This document shows, one piece after another, positions 23,113-35,380 of a DNA stretch of 64,000 nucleotides. The translations under genes were made by a program, and so were the position numbers. Below the pieces are notes generated by a model. That model was not told where the DNA came from and did no database searches. It saw nothing but the letters and a program-made list of their open reading frames with translations. Origin of the DNA: Anthoceros angustus (lineage: Eukaryota > Streptophyta > Anthocerotopsida > Anthocerotales > Anthocerotaceae); assembly GCA_010909165.1 (NCBI GenBank), contig VJWM01000108.1:496001-560000 (forward strand). The letters are read 5' to 3'. Within the stretch, counting starts at the first letter, position 1; every line of letters begins with the position of its first letter.

Positions 23113-24095
23113 AGATGTAAACACACACGAGGACTGAACCTTAGAGGTCTCGAGGGAGCAGGGGTGACAAAGCACCAAACTGCTTCTCCCGCACAACCTA
23201 CAGATATCCTGGCAACATGGCGGGCCGGGGCTGCTAACCTCGCAGGTTTGTCAGGTGGGCCGGCTGGTTATGCAGCCGGCAGCAGCCTAACGTCCAACCG
23301 CCACGCCCCGTGAAAGTTGAAACTCCTCCACGCCACTACCTAGCTAGCTAGCTAGGTATTTGATTTTTCTCCCATTTATAATTTTATTTTCTGATATTCA
23401 TCTTATGATGTCTTTACCACTTATAACAGTAGGTATATGTATGGGCATAATTTTAATACGTAAATGCATAGGCATTATTTTATACCTATAGGTAGATAAT
23501 ATATTAGAATATAGGTAAGTATTATTTACTTCACAAATTCCAAAATGGATGGAGGGTCTTTATTGGATTGAAAAGAATACATCCACCCATAGAAATAAGG
23601 AAACAAGAAACAAACTACAAGGAAGTTTAGACTTTATTCATGATTCCATATATCCATTATGTCATACTTGAATCTAATGTATTTATCTACAACTCTTTTT
23701 CTTGAGACATAGCTAGAAATAAGAAGCACTAAAGAAAAAGCTAGTGTATTGAGAAATTCTTAGTTTTTTTTTTAGAGTCAGATCATAACAGGTCATATGA
23801 GCTTAGATCACATATTAAGACTGTGACCTATAGTTTTGAGTGATTTGTGTGTGGTAACCACTTTCTTATAGGTATAATGTATGAGACTATGTAATCTAAT
23901 TTCGTACCAAAACTAGATAACGAATGTCAAAAAACGACTTTCACCAATTTATGTCATACACTTTCATGTAATTTGAAAAACATGAGATTTCATATCGAAC
24001 AAACATGAATTTTGTAAACAAATAAAACCTTAAACGGGTGTTGAATTACGTGTTTAATCAACATTGGGAGGTGCATTTAAAACATAAAAATATCT
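23113..24095. other. Intergenic; composition changes from mixed to AT-rich
   Basis: A short self-complementary run of CTAG units lies at about 23,338-23,358. From there on the DNA is clearly more AT-rich, and this continues to about 57 kb. The missing 5' exons of ATG9 should lie here or further left, but I could not identify them. Confidence 0.5.
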
Positions 24096-27000
24096 ATGAG
24101 TCCTACATGGGCTGGTGAGGCACATTCAGATAGGTTCTTTAAGCTCGTATATCGCTACTATTGTGATAAAGGGCTTCTTTGCATTATTGTTCAATGGATT
24201 GCGGAGCTTTTTACCTTAGGATTTATACTTATGTTCTCTGGTTTCTTATTGTTGTTTGTAAATTGGAAAGGAGTACTAACTTGTGGGTCGGGTGGGGAGC
24301 CTTGTAACATTAGTGCTTCATGTTTTTATGATCATCCTCTCCAAAATGTGAGTCCCTTCAAGGTTGTTGTTATTATTTATTTGACCATATTCGGTGCATA
24401 TTGGGTGTTCTATTTCTTGCATTTTTTCACTCGTCTACGTGACACACTGGAGATTCGCAATTTTCTCCATAAAAGGTATGAAATGTTCACTCTTGGAATG
24501 CCCATTTTTTTGCAAGTGTGTCACCATGAAAATCCAATATTGTTGTAAAGTACTTACTATAATATTTTTACTAAAATTTGTCTACGAAGTTATATATATT
24601 GGAGAGTATTTATGGTCGTATGAATTGAACACTACCGTAGTGATGATTCAAAGACCAATTGTTTCAAATGTAGTACTATATATAAATAAATTATTATTAA
24701 CTTTGTTGAAACTCAATCTAAAGTACTAGAATGTTTTGTCGAAATTAGCAAAAAAAATTTACAAGTTGGACATGTCCATGTAAAAAACATGAAAGATACA
24801 TTTGATAGTTGTTTTTATGATCGACCACTCTACAGTTTGAGAGTTGGAGAGACTGAGCTACAAACTATCTCGTGGCCGACTCTACTAAATAAATTGGTCG
24901 AATATGAAGGCTGCATGCGAGTTGTGCAACAATTATCTGCCCACGATATTGTTTCTTGTATTATGAGGAAAGAAAACTACTTGATCGGTTTCATGAACAA
25001 AGGCATTATTGCCTTACCTATTCCTCAATGGTTACCTGGAGCAGGGCCCTTTGTTGGTCGTGATAATTTTGGTAGAAAAAAACGTCTAATACTGACAAAA
25101 ACACTAGAATGGAGCATAAATTGGTGTGTATTACAATACATGTTTGACAGGTACCTCAAATCCTAGTAACTTTGTATTCATTGGGTATTCCTTAGAAGTA
25201 GGATAATTCATTACTCAAATAGCTCTTCTAGATGTACAACATAGGTCTTACTTTATCATGACTTTTATGGTCTTTTCCCAAGTTGTTCTATGCCATACTA
25301 GTTATCTCATGTCATTCTATTCAATAGAACAAGAATGTTATAGATTGTCTTTTGTTAGCTAGTTTAAAATGAAGTATTGGGAAGTTTTCCTACATGTTGG
25401 AATATTCCCCACTAAAAGTAAATCTGAAAATTCAGCCTATATAGCCTTGCCAAATGGCAGCTACTAAAGCTTCAATTCAAATGATCACCCAAGTTTGGGA
25501 GGAATTTGATGGTTGAGTTAGGAAAGGAAACTTTGCAGAGACTGCTTTTTAAGAAGGGATTTTATCAATGATCCATCTCGAACACGGAAGAGATTGGTGG
25601 CTCTTGGAGCTTTCATGTTGATACTTTCACCATTTTATACTATTTTCATGCTCGTGTATTTTTTCTTGCAAAATGCTGAACATTTCTATCACAAGCCAAG
25701 TATTGGAGGATCTCGCCAATGGTCAAATCTTGCCAAGTGGACATTTCGAGAATTCAATGAGGTAAATTATATATACTTAATCATTTTAATTAGTTATAGA
25801 TAGATTTAAGCCTAATCAATGATCATCAAGGTTAAAATTATTGGTCATATTGTGCCTTCAAAACATGACTTGAAAACAGGCCTCATTGTAAGATTTATTT
25901 AAAAGAGAAGCGGTAATAAAATATCATAATATGCACAGGTAGATCATATGTTCAAATGCAGATTGGATGCAAGTTATAAACATGCTATGGAATACGTAAA
26001 ACAGTTTCCTTCTCCAATCATTCCAATAATTGCTAGGTCAATCTCATTTATAGCAGGAGCATTTGGAGCCATGCTTCTAGCAGTAGCTTTAATCAATGAA
26101 TCTCTTCTCCAAGCATCGGCAAGCTACTCTTCATACTTTGCAAACTTCACCTATTTACTGCTGTAGCTGTACGTATTGTTAGGTGTATATTTAAGGACAG
26201 CAAAAACCAAAACACTAGGTTGGTACTGCAAATCAGATTGCACTTTAAATTATTATGTATCTAATCATACTCTAAAAAACTGGACAGCTTTACGGACACG
26301 AGTTGGTTTGGTATGCAGCTGTTTGTGGCGGCATTCTTGCTTTCAGTAGATCTCTCATTCCCAAGGACCTCCATAATTTATTTATTCCTCAACAAGAAAT
26401 TTATAAAGTTGCACAACATACACATTACATGCCAAAACATTGGTTTGGAGTAGAGAATATGGATGCAGTTCGTTCTGAGTTTAATACTTTTTTCCAGGTT
26501 TGTAATCTCTTGAACAACTACCGAGTAGAAATCTTGATGCACAGAGAAGGATGGTTTCACATTAAAAGTGATAGGCTATCCTAATTAAAAACAAAGGGGG
26601 TAGACACAATTAGCATGAAGAAAACTGCAACTAAGTTCTCTTACCTCTCATATCATAGAAGAGAAATGAAAACCTTTCAAAATATTTTTTAAGAAAGGAT
26701 ATTATGCTACGGGATTGTGTTGATCAAGACCATTTCTAGTGAAAATAGAGGGAGAGATATATAAGACCATTTTCAGTCTTTGTTTCATAATTGACACTAA
26801 ACCTTATTAATTCATGTGCAGTGGGAAGGTATGACCTTTATAGAAGAAATGGCTTCCATTTTTGTAACTCCTTATATTTTATGGTTTTTGCTTCCCAAGG
26901 TACAATAAACCATTTTCGTATTCATGAAAGTTGCTTTATTGAGTTGTACATTCCTATACTTTGTATGACCATATATGTGGAAGATCATATCCAAATTCTT

Positions 27001-28110
27001 CACATAAAAAGTGTTCTAGAAACTTTAGATGGTGATGAAATATTGAAACTTAAAGAAGTCACGTTCTAACCTACAAGGATTGCTTATTTTACATTGGCAG
27101 TGCGTTGATGATTTAATTTTATTTGTACAAGAATTCACAATGCACGTGGAAGGAATAGGTCATGTTTGCAGGTCAGCATAGTAACTTTCCTTGTATTCTT
27201 TATCTAGTTTATAAATTTGAAAGCAGTGTACTAAATAGAGGATATGATAAAAATTAAGTCATGTATTTACCCTATTTATCCTCGTTTTTGTTACTTCGAA
27301 GAAACAGATAAGCATTAAGTCATATCTTTACCTGTTTATCTCTATTTTTGTTACTTCAAGGAAATTTTGAAGTCCTCTTGAATTCTTAGTATACTCCTAG
27401 CTCCTTATGCGTGTACGTAAACTTTGCAAATATTCAATCATTATGGGTTGAGGGTGATCTTCCAGGTTGTAACTTCATGTTTCCCCTGCCCTAATAAAGT
27501 GTATTTAATGTACAACACATACCTATATAATTGATTGATTGAGAGTGTAAATTTATTTTCTTATGTTTTTTACTCTTATTATTTTAAAATATTAATTTAA
27601 ATACAATGTGTGCATGTTTCAACTGCTTTGATTAGAAGAGCACTCGGCCTTGATGAGAAGATCATTTGTCATTCTTCTAGAAAAGATGACAAGATCATTC
27701 GTCATTCTTTTTTTTTTTCTAGATTAAAATCTTGTTGTTTATCGACGCATTGTGAATTGGACGGAAGAAGCTAGAGAAGTCATACTAAATTTAATCCTGA
27801 TTGGAAGTATGCTAAATTTAACTTTTGTTTCATGTTGATAGCTTAAGTATGTTTGACTTCAAATGTCACGGTAATAGCAAATATGGATCACCATTTCATT
27901 CGGCAAAAGACAAAAGGAGCTCTCAAGGAAAAATGGAGAAGTCATTCTTAAGGTATGACAACAGCTCATAACCTTCTTGTGTTTGTTTTACTACAGAAAT
28001 GATGTTTGTTTTTGTGTTGGCGGCTAAGCAATTATCCTTCTTGGGAACCAAACAATCAAGGAAAGCTTTTCCTGTCCTCTCTGGCTAATTATAAAAATAC
28101 TATATCACAG
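24096..28110 (+). CDS. ATG9: ATG9 autophagy membrane protein (5' end not found)
   Basis: ATG9 is the multi-spanning lipid scramblase of small vesicles that seed autophagosomes. Exons: 24096 (or 24130)-24475, 24836-25150, 25539-25761, 25939-26118, 26288-26497, 26822-26899, 27101-27171, 27842-27952 and about 28024-28110. Family landmarks appear in order: LVYRYYCDKG, DTLEIRNF, ELQTISW, AHDIVSCIMRKENYLIGFM, LTKTLEWSINWC, RRWSNL-type (SRQWSNLAKWTFREFNEVDH), YVKQFPSPI, WYAAV, HYMPKHWFGVENMDAVRSEF, FIEEMASIFVTPY, VEGIGHVC, SSQGKMEKSF, NYPSWEPNNQGK. Six or seven hydrophobic segments are visible. The cytosolic N-terminus before the first membrane span is missing. An in-frame stop lies just before 24096, and a good acceptor (CATTCAG) at 24129 suggests the first coding exon lies further upstream. 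The acceptor of the last exon is garbled here but intact in the repeat copy at 29899. The true C-terminus may lie further downstream. Confidence 0.9.
26119..26287 (+). other. GC-AG intron in ATG9
   Basis: Frame and family alignment require exon 4 to end at CATCG with the intron starting GCAAGC, since no usable GT precedes the in-frame stop at 26,164. With this GC donor the join LLQAS-LYGHELVWY has exactly the spacing of the conserved LLEG-HIFGRNLFWY segment. GCAAG is the usual GC-donor consensus. Confidence 0.75.
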
Positions 28111-31100
28111 TGAAAAGAGTGGTCCACGGTCTAAATTCCCTCTGAGGCTCTACACTTACTTTTTATAAGTCTTCAAGTTGGATCATGCTAGATCATAATG
28201 CTTTGGAGCTGCGTTTAAGCGTAAGGGATTGCCATTGCAATGAATATTTGAAATGTAGCTATCAATTGCATTAACTTCGAGTAAATTATGAATAATTTTT
28301 AAATTAAAATTTATCCTTTGAGTAAATTATGAATAATTTTTAAATAAAATTGATCATATATTTATCTAATATATAATATTATCTTCTATAATGGGAGGGG
28401 AGATGGAGTGAGGTCATTAAAATCTATGCTTAGTGTACATCAGTAAAATTTTCTTCTTTGTCATGCAGTCAGACTATGCGTAACCTCTCTTCTTTGATAC
28501 AATGCTTATCACAAATTGGCTCATTGTGTAGTACTGGTATGAGAAGCTTTTTCCTGCTTGGATGCCTAGATTTGTTATGTTTTCTCGAAGGGCTTCATAG
28601 TGGTCCTAAAAGGCTTTGTAACAACGATCCCGTTGGGCTTCCGAGGGCCTAGAAGGGCTTTGTAACAACGATCCTGTAGGGCTTGAGGGCCTAGAAGGGC
28701 TTTGTAACAACGATCCCGTAGGGGCTTAGGGCCTAGAAGGGCTTTACAATAAACGCTCCCCTTACTTAGGAAGGGCTTTACAATGAACAGCTCCGTAGGA
28801 AGGGATTTGTAAGACGCGGCCAAGTAGGGATTGAGAAACCCCGAGGGCTAAGTAGGGCTTGAGAAACCCCAAAGAGCTTTACAATCGGCGGTCCCGTATG
28901 CCTTCGGAGGGCCCCCAAGGACCTCATAAATGTGTGTCCAAATGGCTTCGGCCAAATGGAAACACATTAATAAGAAAACCTGCACTTAGATCGGTACTTA
29001 GATTGGGTGCCTAGAGGGAGTGGATACCCTTAGTGCAAGTACCTTTGGCACACCATGGTACCAAGTTATATACCAAGTCCCATGACAAAATTCCATCCAA
29101 GTGAATTTGAAAGCGGTACTAAATAGAGGATATGATAAAAATTAAGTCATGTATTTACCCTATTTATCCTCGTTTTGTTACTTGAAACAGATAAGCATTA
29201 AGTCATATCTTTACCTGTTTATCTCTATTTTTGTTACTTCAAGGAAATTTTGAAGTCCTCTTGAATTCTTAGTATACTCCTAGCTCCTTATGCTAATGTA
29301 AACTTTGCAAATATTCAATCATTATGGGTTGAGGGTGATCTTCCAGTTGTAACTTCATGTTTCCCCCTAATAAAGTGTATTTAATGTACAACACATACCT
29401 ATATAATTGATTGATTGAGAGTGTAAATTTATTTTCTTATGTTTTACTCTTATTATTTTAAAATATTAATTTTAAAATACAATGTGTGCATGTTTCAACT
29501 GCTTTGATTAGAAGAGCACTCGGCCTTGATGAGAAGATCATTTGTCATTCTTCTAGAAAAGATGACAAGATCATTCGTCATTCTTTTTTTTTTCTAGATT
29601 AAAATCTTGTTGTTTATCGACGCATTGTGAATTGGACGGAAGAAGCTAGAAGTCATACTAAATTTAATCCTGATTGAAGTATGCTAAATTTAACTTTTGT
29701 TTCATGTTGATAGCTTAAGTATGTTTGACTTCAAATGTCACGGTAATAGCAAATATGGATCACCATTTCATTCGGCAAAAGACAAAAGGAGCTCTCAAGG
29801 AAAAATGGAGAAGTCATTCTTAAGGTATGACAACAGCTCATAACCTTCTTGTGTTTGTTTTACTACAGAAATGATGTTTGTTTTTTTGTGTTGGCCAGCT
29901 TCCAAAGCAATTATCCTTCTTGGGAACCAAACAATCAAGGAAAGCTTTTCCTGTCCTCTCTGGCTAATTATAAAAATACTATATCACAGTGAAAAGAGTG
30001 GTCCACGGTCTAAATTCCCTCTGAGGCTCTACACTTACTTTTTATAAGTCTTCAAGTTGGATCATGCTAGATCATAATGCTTTGGAGTGCGTTTAAGCGT
30101 AAAGGGATTGCCATTGCAATGAATATTTGAAATGTAGCTATCAATTGCATTAACTTCGAGTAAATTATGAATAATTTTAAATTAAAATTTATCCTTTGAG
30201 TAAATTATGAATAATTTTAAATAAAATTGATCATATATTTATCTAATATATAATATTATCTTCTATAATGGGAGGAGATGGAGTGAGGTCATTAAAATCT
30301 ATGCTTAGTGTACATCAAGAAAATTTTCTTCTTTGTCATGGGTACTATGCGTAACCTCTCTTCTTTGATACAATGCTTATCACAAATTGGCTCATTGTGT
30401 AATCGGTATGAGAAGCTTTTTCACCTTGGATGCCTAGATTTGTTATGTTTTCTCGAAGGGCTTCATAGTGGTCCTAAAAGGCTTTGTAACAACGATCCCG
30501 TTGGGCTTCCGAGGGCCTAGAAGGGCTTTGTAACAACGATCCTGTAGGGCTTCCGAGGGCCTAGAAGGGCTTTGTAACAACGATCCCGTAGGGCTTCCGA
30601 GGGCCTAGAAGGGCTTTACAATAAACGCTCCCCTTACTTAGGAAGGGCTTTACAATGAACAGCTCCGTAGGAAGGGATTTGTAAGACGCGGCCAAGTAGG
30701 GATTGAGGGCTAAGTAGGGCTTGAGAAACCCCAAAGAGCTTTACAATCGGTCCCAGTATGCCTTGAGGGCCCCAAGGACCTCATAAATGTGTGTCCAATG
30801 CCAAATGGAAACACATTAATAAGAAAACCTGCACTTAGATCGGTACTTAGATTGGGTGCCTAGAGGGAGTGGATACCTTAGTGCAAGTACCTTTGGCACA
30901 CCATGGTACCAAGTTATATACCAAGTCCCATGACAAAATTCCATCCAAGTGAATTTTGAAATGTAGCTATCAATTGCATTAACTTCGAGTAAATTATGAA
31001 TAATTTTAAATTAAAATTTATCCTTGAGTAAATTATGAATAATTTTAAATAAAATTGATCATATATTTATCTAATATATATTATCTTCTATAATGGGAGG

Positions 31101-31790
31101 AGATGGAGTGAGGTCATTAAAATCTATGCTTAGTGTACATCAAGAAAATTTTCTTCTTTTGTCATGCGATTACTATCTAACCTCTCTTCTTTGATACAAT
31201 GCTTATCACAAATTGGCTCATTGTGTAATCTTGGTATGAGAAGCTTTCCTGCTTGGATGCCTAGATTTGTTATGTTTTCTCGAAGGGCTTCATAGTGGTC
31301 CTAAAAGGCTTTGTAACAACGATCCTGGGCTTAGGGCCTAGAAGGGCTTTGTAACAACGATCCTGTAGGGCTTGAGGCCTAGAAGGGCTTTGTAACAACG
31401 ATCCCGTAGGGCTTAGGGCCTAGAAGGGCTTTACAATAAACGCCCCCTTACTTAGGAAGGGCTTTACAATGAATGACTCCGTAGGAAGGATTTGTAAGAC
31501 GCGGCCAAGTAGGGATTGAGAAACCCCGAGGGCTAAGTAGGCTTGAGAAACCCCAAAGAGCTTTACAATCGGCGGTCCCGTATGCCTTCGGAGGGCCCCC
31601 AAGGACCTCATAAATGTGTGTCCAAATGGCTTCGGCCAAATGGAAACACATTAATAAGAAAACCTGCACTTAGATCGGTACTTAGATTGGGTGCCTAGAG
31701 GGAGTGGATACCCTTAGTGCAAGTACCTTTGGCACACCATGGTACCAAGTTGTTAAGTACCAAGTCCCATGACAGAAAATTCCATCCAAG
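27213..31790. repeat. Three direct copies covering the ATG9 3' end and downstream DNA
   Basis: Copy 1 (about 27,213-29,105) recurs as copy 2 (about 29,107-30,957), and its second half again as copy 3 (about 30,958-31,790). Joins fall in words like AATTTTGAAA. Copy 2 contains ATG9 exon 8 unchanged (29714-29824) and an intact last exon from 29899, whereas copy 1 has that acceptor scrambled. Differences between copies are mostly lost bases in runs and short missing words. After copy 3 the sequence becomes unique. Confidence 0.9.
28575..28960. repeat. GGGCTTTGTAACAACGATCC tandem repeat
   Basis: A unit of about 45 bp containing AGAAGGGCTTTGTAACAACG, then ATCCCGTAGGGCTTCCGAGG, is repeated about four times in decaying form. 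The same array recurs at about 30,450-30,780 and 31,280-31,600 in the larger repeat copies. Minus-strand frames rich in KALLGP come from it and are not genes. Confidence 0.85.
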
Positions 31791-31799
31791 TGGACTGAA

Positions 31800-32255
31800 A
31801 TAGACTTCTTCTTCTACATCCCTTCCTTCCCCTCTCCAATGCCTCCATCTCACCCCTTCAAACCTTCTTTTGTGCTCTTCTGTGCAAGACCTCACCCGTG
31901 CTGGCGATGGACTCCACCCACCCCCCGCCCCCTGCCCCACCTCTAGGACATCTACTTGCTCTTTTTGTGCTATCTCATAACATGGATTTCACCTATGAAC
32001 ACGTGAACTTATGGAAGTTGGCACCATGTGAGGTTTATAATATATAAAATATTTTTATACTAAAAAATGGAAAAAATCTTAAAGACATAAGTTGAGGAAG
32101 ACATCAACCAATTCACAAGAATTTTAAAAGTGGAGCGAATCCTACAAGTGGAGCAAAACCACTCCAAAGGGATGAGTAGTTGAGGGACTAACTTTATCTC
32201 TCGCTCTTGTGCCGATAAACTTGTCCAACGAGTTGAAGTGCAATTGCTTTATTTG
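31800..32255. other. Intergenic, nothing recognised
   Basis: Unique AT-rich sequence between the repeat block and the GC-rich minisatellite, with no supported gene on either strand. Confidence 0.45.
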
Positions 32256-33717
32256 GTCCTCTTTGATGCCGACTCCCAATCCCGAGAGCGGAATTCCGGT
32301 CCCGCGAGCGGACTCCGCGTCCCGGGAGCGGACTCCCGATCCTAGCCTCGGGGTCCCGACGCGGGAGTTAATTCCAAGTTCCGGCAGCGGACTCCGCGTC
32401 CCGGGAGCGGACTCCCGATCCTAGCCTCGGGGTCCCGACGCGGGAGTTAATTCCAAGTTCCGGCAGTCCCGATACGGCAGTGGACTCCCAATCCTGGGAC
32501 TGCCAATGAGTAGTGATTTGGAAGTGTCCCAGTCCCAGGAGTCTAAGGGAGTGGAGTCCTAGTCCTGGGAGTCCCGACCCGAAAGTGATGTCCCAGTCCC
32601 AGGAGTCCTAAGGGAGTGGAGTCCTAGTCCCGGGAGTCCCGACCGGAAGTCATGTCCCAGTCCCAGGAGTCCTGAGAGAGTGTAGTCCTAGTCCTGGGAG
32701 TCGCGATCTGGAAGTGATGTCCCAGTTCCAAAGAGTCCTAAGGGAGTAAAGTCCTAGTCCCGGGAGTCCCGACCCGAGTAGTGAAGTCCCAGTCCCAGGA
32801 GTCCCGAGCCGTGAGTCCCAGCCCTGGGAGTCCCGACCCGTGAGTCGGGACTGCTGTGTCCTAGTCCAGGGAGTCCCGCGCCGACTAATGGAGTCCCAGA
32901 CCCGGGAGTCCCGACCCCTGTGTCCAAATCCTTGGAGTCCCGACCAGTGAGTCCGAATCCCGACTCAGGAGTCAGACCAGTGAGTCCGAGAGTTCCAGTC
33001 CTGAGAATCCTGACTGAGGATAGTCCTGTCTCGGAGTCTGAGCCCAGGTCCTGCCCCGGAGTCCCAGTCCCATCCTGGAGTGTCCGAGTCTGGTCCTCAG
33101 AGTTCTGGTCCTGGGAGTCCTGACTTTGGAGTAGAGTCCCAGTCCCGGGAGTCCTGACTGGAAGTCATGTCCCAGTCCCAGGAGTCCTGAGAGAGTGTAG
33201 TCCTAGTCCTGGGAGTCGCGATCTGGAAGTGATGTCCCAGTTCCAAAGAGTCCTAAGGGAGTAAAGTCCTAGTCCCGGGAGTCCCGACCCGAGTAGTGAA
33301 GTCCCAGTCCCAGGAGTCCCGAGCCGTGAGTCCCAGCCCCGGGAGTCCCGACCCGTGAGTCGGGACTGCTGTGTCCTAGTCCAGGGAGTCCCGCGCCGAC
33401 TAATGGAGTCCCAGACCCGGGAGTCCCGACCCCTGTGTCCAAATCCTTGGAGTCCCGACCAGTGAGTCCGAATCCCGACTCAGGAGTCAGACCAGTGAGT
33501 CCGAGAGTTCCAGTCCCGAGAATCCCGACCGAGGATAGTCCCGTCTCGGGAGTCTGAGCCCAGGTCCTGCCCCCGGAGTCCCAGTCCCATCCCGGGAGTG
33601 TCCGAGTCTGGTCCTCAGAGTTCTGGTCCCGGGAGTCCCGACTTTGGAGTAGAGTCCCAGTCCCGGGAGTCCCGACCCGGAAGTGGAGTCCCAGTTCCGG
33701 GAGTCCCACCCCGGGAG
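32256..33717. repeat. GC-rich minisatellite of AGTCCC/CGGGAGTCCCGAC units
   Basis: About 1.45 kb of variable units built on AGTCCCAGTCCCGGGAGTCC, in sharp contrast to the AT-rich surroundings. Units are often self-complementary (GTCCCGGGAC-like cores). A higher-order copy is visible: about 32,648-33,160 recurs as 33,163-33,675. Open frames across it are artefacts of the repeat. Confidence 0.93.
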
Positions 33718-35380
33718 TGCGGCTTTTTTTCGCTGGGAATTGCTCGGAACTGCTTGTATTGATTCCTCTCCGGATTGCCTCTGCCGAAGAGTTCTAGGAA
33801 ATCATGTAAGGTGCGCCATTTCAATGTGCATCGATTGAGCCATGGCTCATGGATCGCTGGTGCGTACATTTTCCTCTGTCCCAATGCTCCATTGTGAGGG
33901 AGTAGGGTAGGGAGTGAGCAAAGGACCAATGCCAGCTGGTGGTGGTGCCCCCTTGCCAAGATTATGCAAAAAACATAAGGCTGGTTAGCTCTGTTGTTGT
34001 TGTGCCTCTGAACACTGGTAGTTGTGCCTCTGAAAAGATCAGTACCAGTGTTCAGGAGCATGCGTACAACTCAAGGACTAGGCTGAGCAATCCAAGATCA
34101 TTGATAACTAATGAGCCAATCCAGTACCTCCTCACCACATGACTTCCTTGAGGCATGCTGAACCTCCCCGGGCAGAAAGGAGTGGACAAAGATCAGCCGT
34201 GAAAGGAATTTTGACGGTAGGACAAACCGAAAGATCATCAAACCATGATGGTGTTTTGTGCATGCCAGACATACTGTGTATGCTCACTCTCAGATTGTGT
34301 GTTGTCCTGAGCCTCCTTAACAGAATGTGCTTTGTCAGAACTGTTTAGGAATCCGTGCGTGCTGAAGCTTGAAGAAGGCACAGCAGGAGGTGGACTCGGT
34401 TGTCGGGGAGGAACGTTCACCAAGCCCAGCCGACGACAGATCCCGGCTGAAACGACTTCCGTCCCAAGCCTTTAGGCTTGAAGTAAAAGGAGGCCGTGTG
34501 GAACACACAATTTCGCTCGGCTGCGTATCAGGTCTTGTTCTGAGGATTCATTCCAAAAACACCTGCCTGCCAATAAAAACAAGCAGCAGCCCATGGTGCG
34601 ATGCCGTGAGCTGTTGAATACCCCTTGGATGATACCGATCGAACAGAAGGAGCCAAACCCTTCTTTGCGAGGTTGCGGACGTGCCCCTCGCCCTCAAAAC
34701 CTAAGAGATGGCGCCGTCGACAGACTTACCTGCGGCGGAAAGCACGCAACATCCTCTACATGCCACAACCGGAAGAGGCTCCCTGCACCCTGCAACAATC
34801 CACCAAACCTTGAGCAAAGCGGGCTCCGCTGCAGCCCGCGCTCGGCCGTCCTACTGCTGCACTGCGCCTTGTTAGGCGCAGTGCAGCAGTTAAGTTACGA
34901 AGGCACCTGTTTACTTTAAAATACAGTAGGTATTAAAAACGAATAAGATTTGACGTGGCACACACAGCACACTACTTTCAAGAACTCCTTCACTCGCCTA
35001 GGGTTGTTGTTTCTTTTGGGCTCGTTTTCGTCTCGGCAGGTGCAATCAGCTACGTCTTCTTCTGCGTGAGCTGGGACAGTCGACAAGCGTGCTGAGCTCC
35101 ATGCTAACGCACAAAATATATAAGAAGACGTGGAATGTGTAAAGAAGTGGGCACTTTCTATGATATTGAGATTATTGTATCAACGCTTTCTGGCTCAAAA
35201 TATGTTAAATGGAGTTGTATTGTTATGGAGTTCGAATGGATATTTATTCAATCAAGTTTATGTTATCCATTTTTATGGATAACAAAGCTGAATTGTTATG
35301 GGACTAAGTGCAAAGAGGAACTCTTTTAACACTTATACCTAGATGCATATTATAATGTTGTTTAGCAAAATTTAATCAAG
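33718..35380. other. Intergenic between minisatellite and HYDIN
   Basis: No convincing gene. Open frames up to about 148 codons exist near 33,615-34,061 (minus) and 34,369-34,919 (plus), but they overlap or lie beside repeats and resemble nothing I know. The perfect hairpin at 34,853-34,890 is listed separately. The HYDIN promoter presumably lies at the right end. Confidence 0.4.
34853..34890. repeat. Perfect 16-bp inverted repeat with 6-base loop
   Basis: ACTGCTGCACTGCGCC, loop TTGTTA, GGCGCAGTGCAGCAGT: all 16 pairs match. A second, weaker hairpin (GCGGGCT, loop CCGCTGC, AGCCCGC) sits just upstream at about 34,819-34,839. Its role is unknown; it could be a foldback relic or a structured RNA. 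Confidence 0.85.

Noticed and set aside
22960-23313. Poly-leucine protein and its Arg-Ser antisense frame
   Set aside because: Produced wholly by the hexanucleotide microsatellite.
28575-31611. CRISPR-like array in the regularly spaced GGGCTTTGTAACAACG repeats
   Set aside because: The whole unit repeats, without unique spacers, and the context is an intron-rich plant genome.
33269-33709. 146-codon minus-strand frame in the GC minisatellite
   Set aside because: The repeat unit is stop-free in this frame; there is no independent coding signal.
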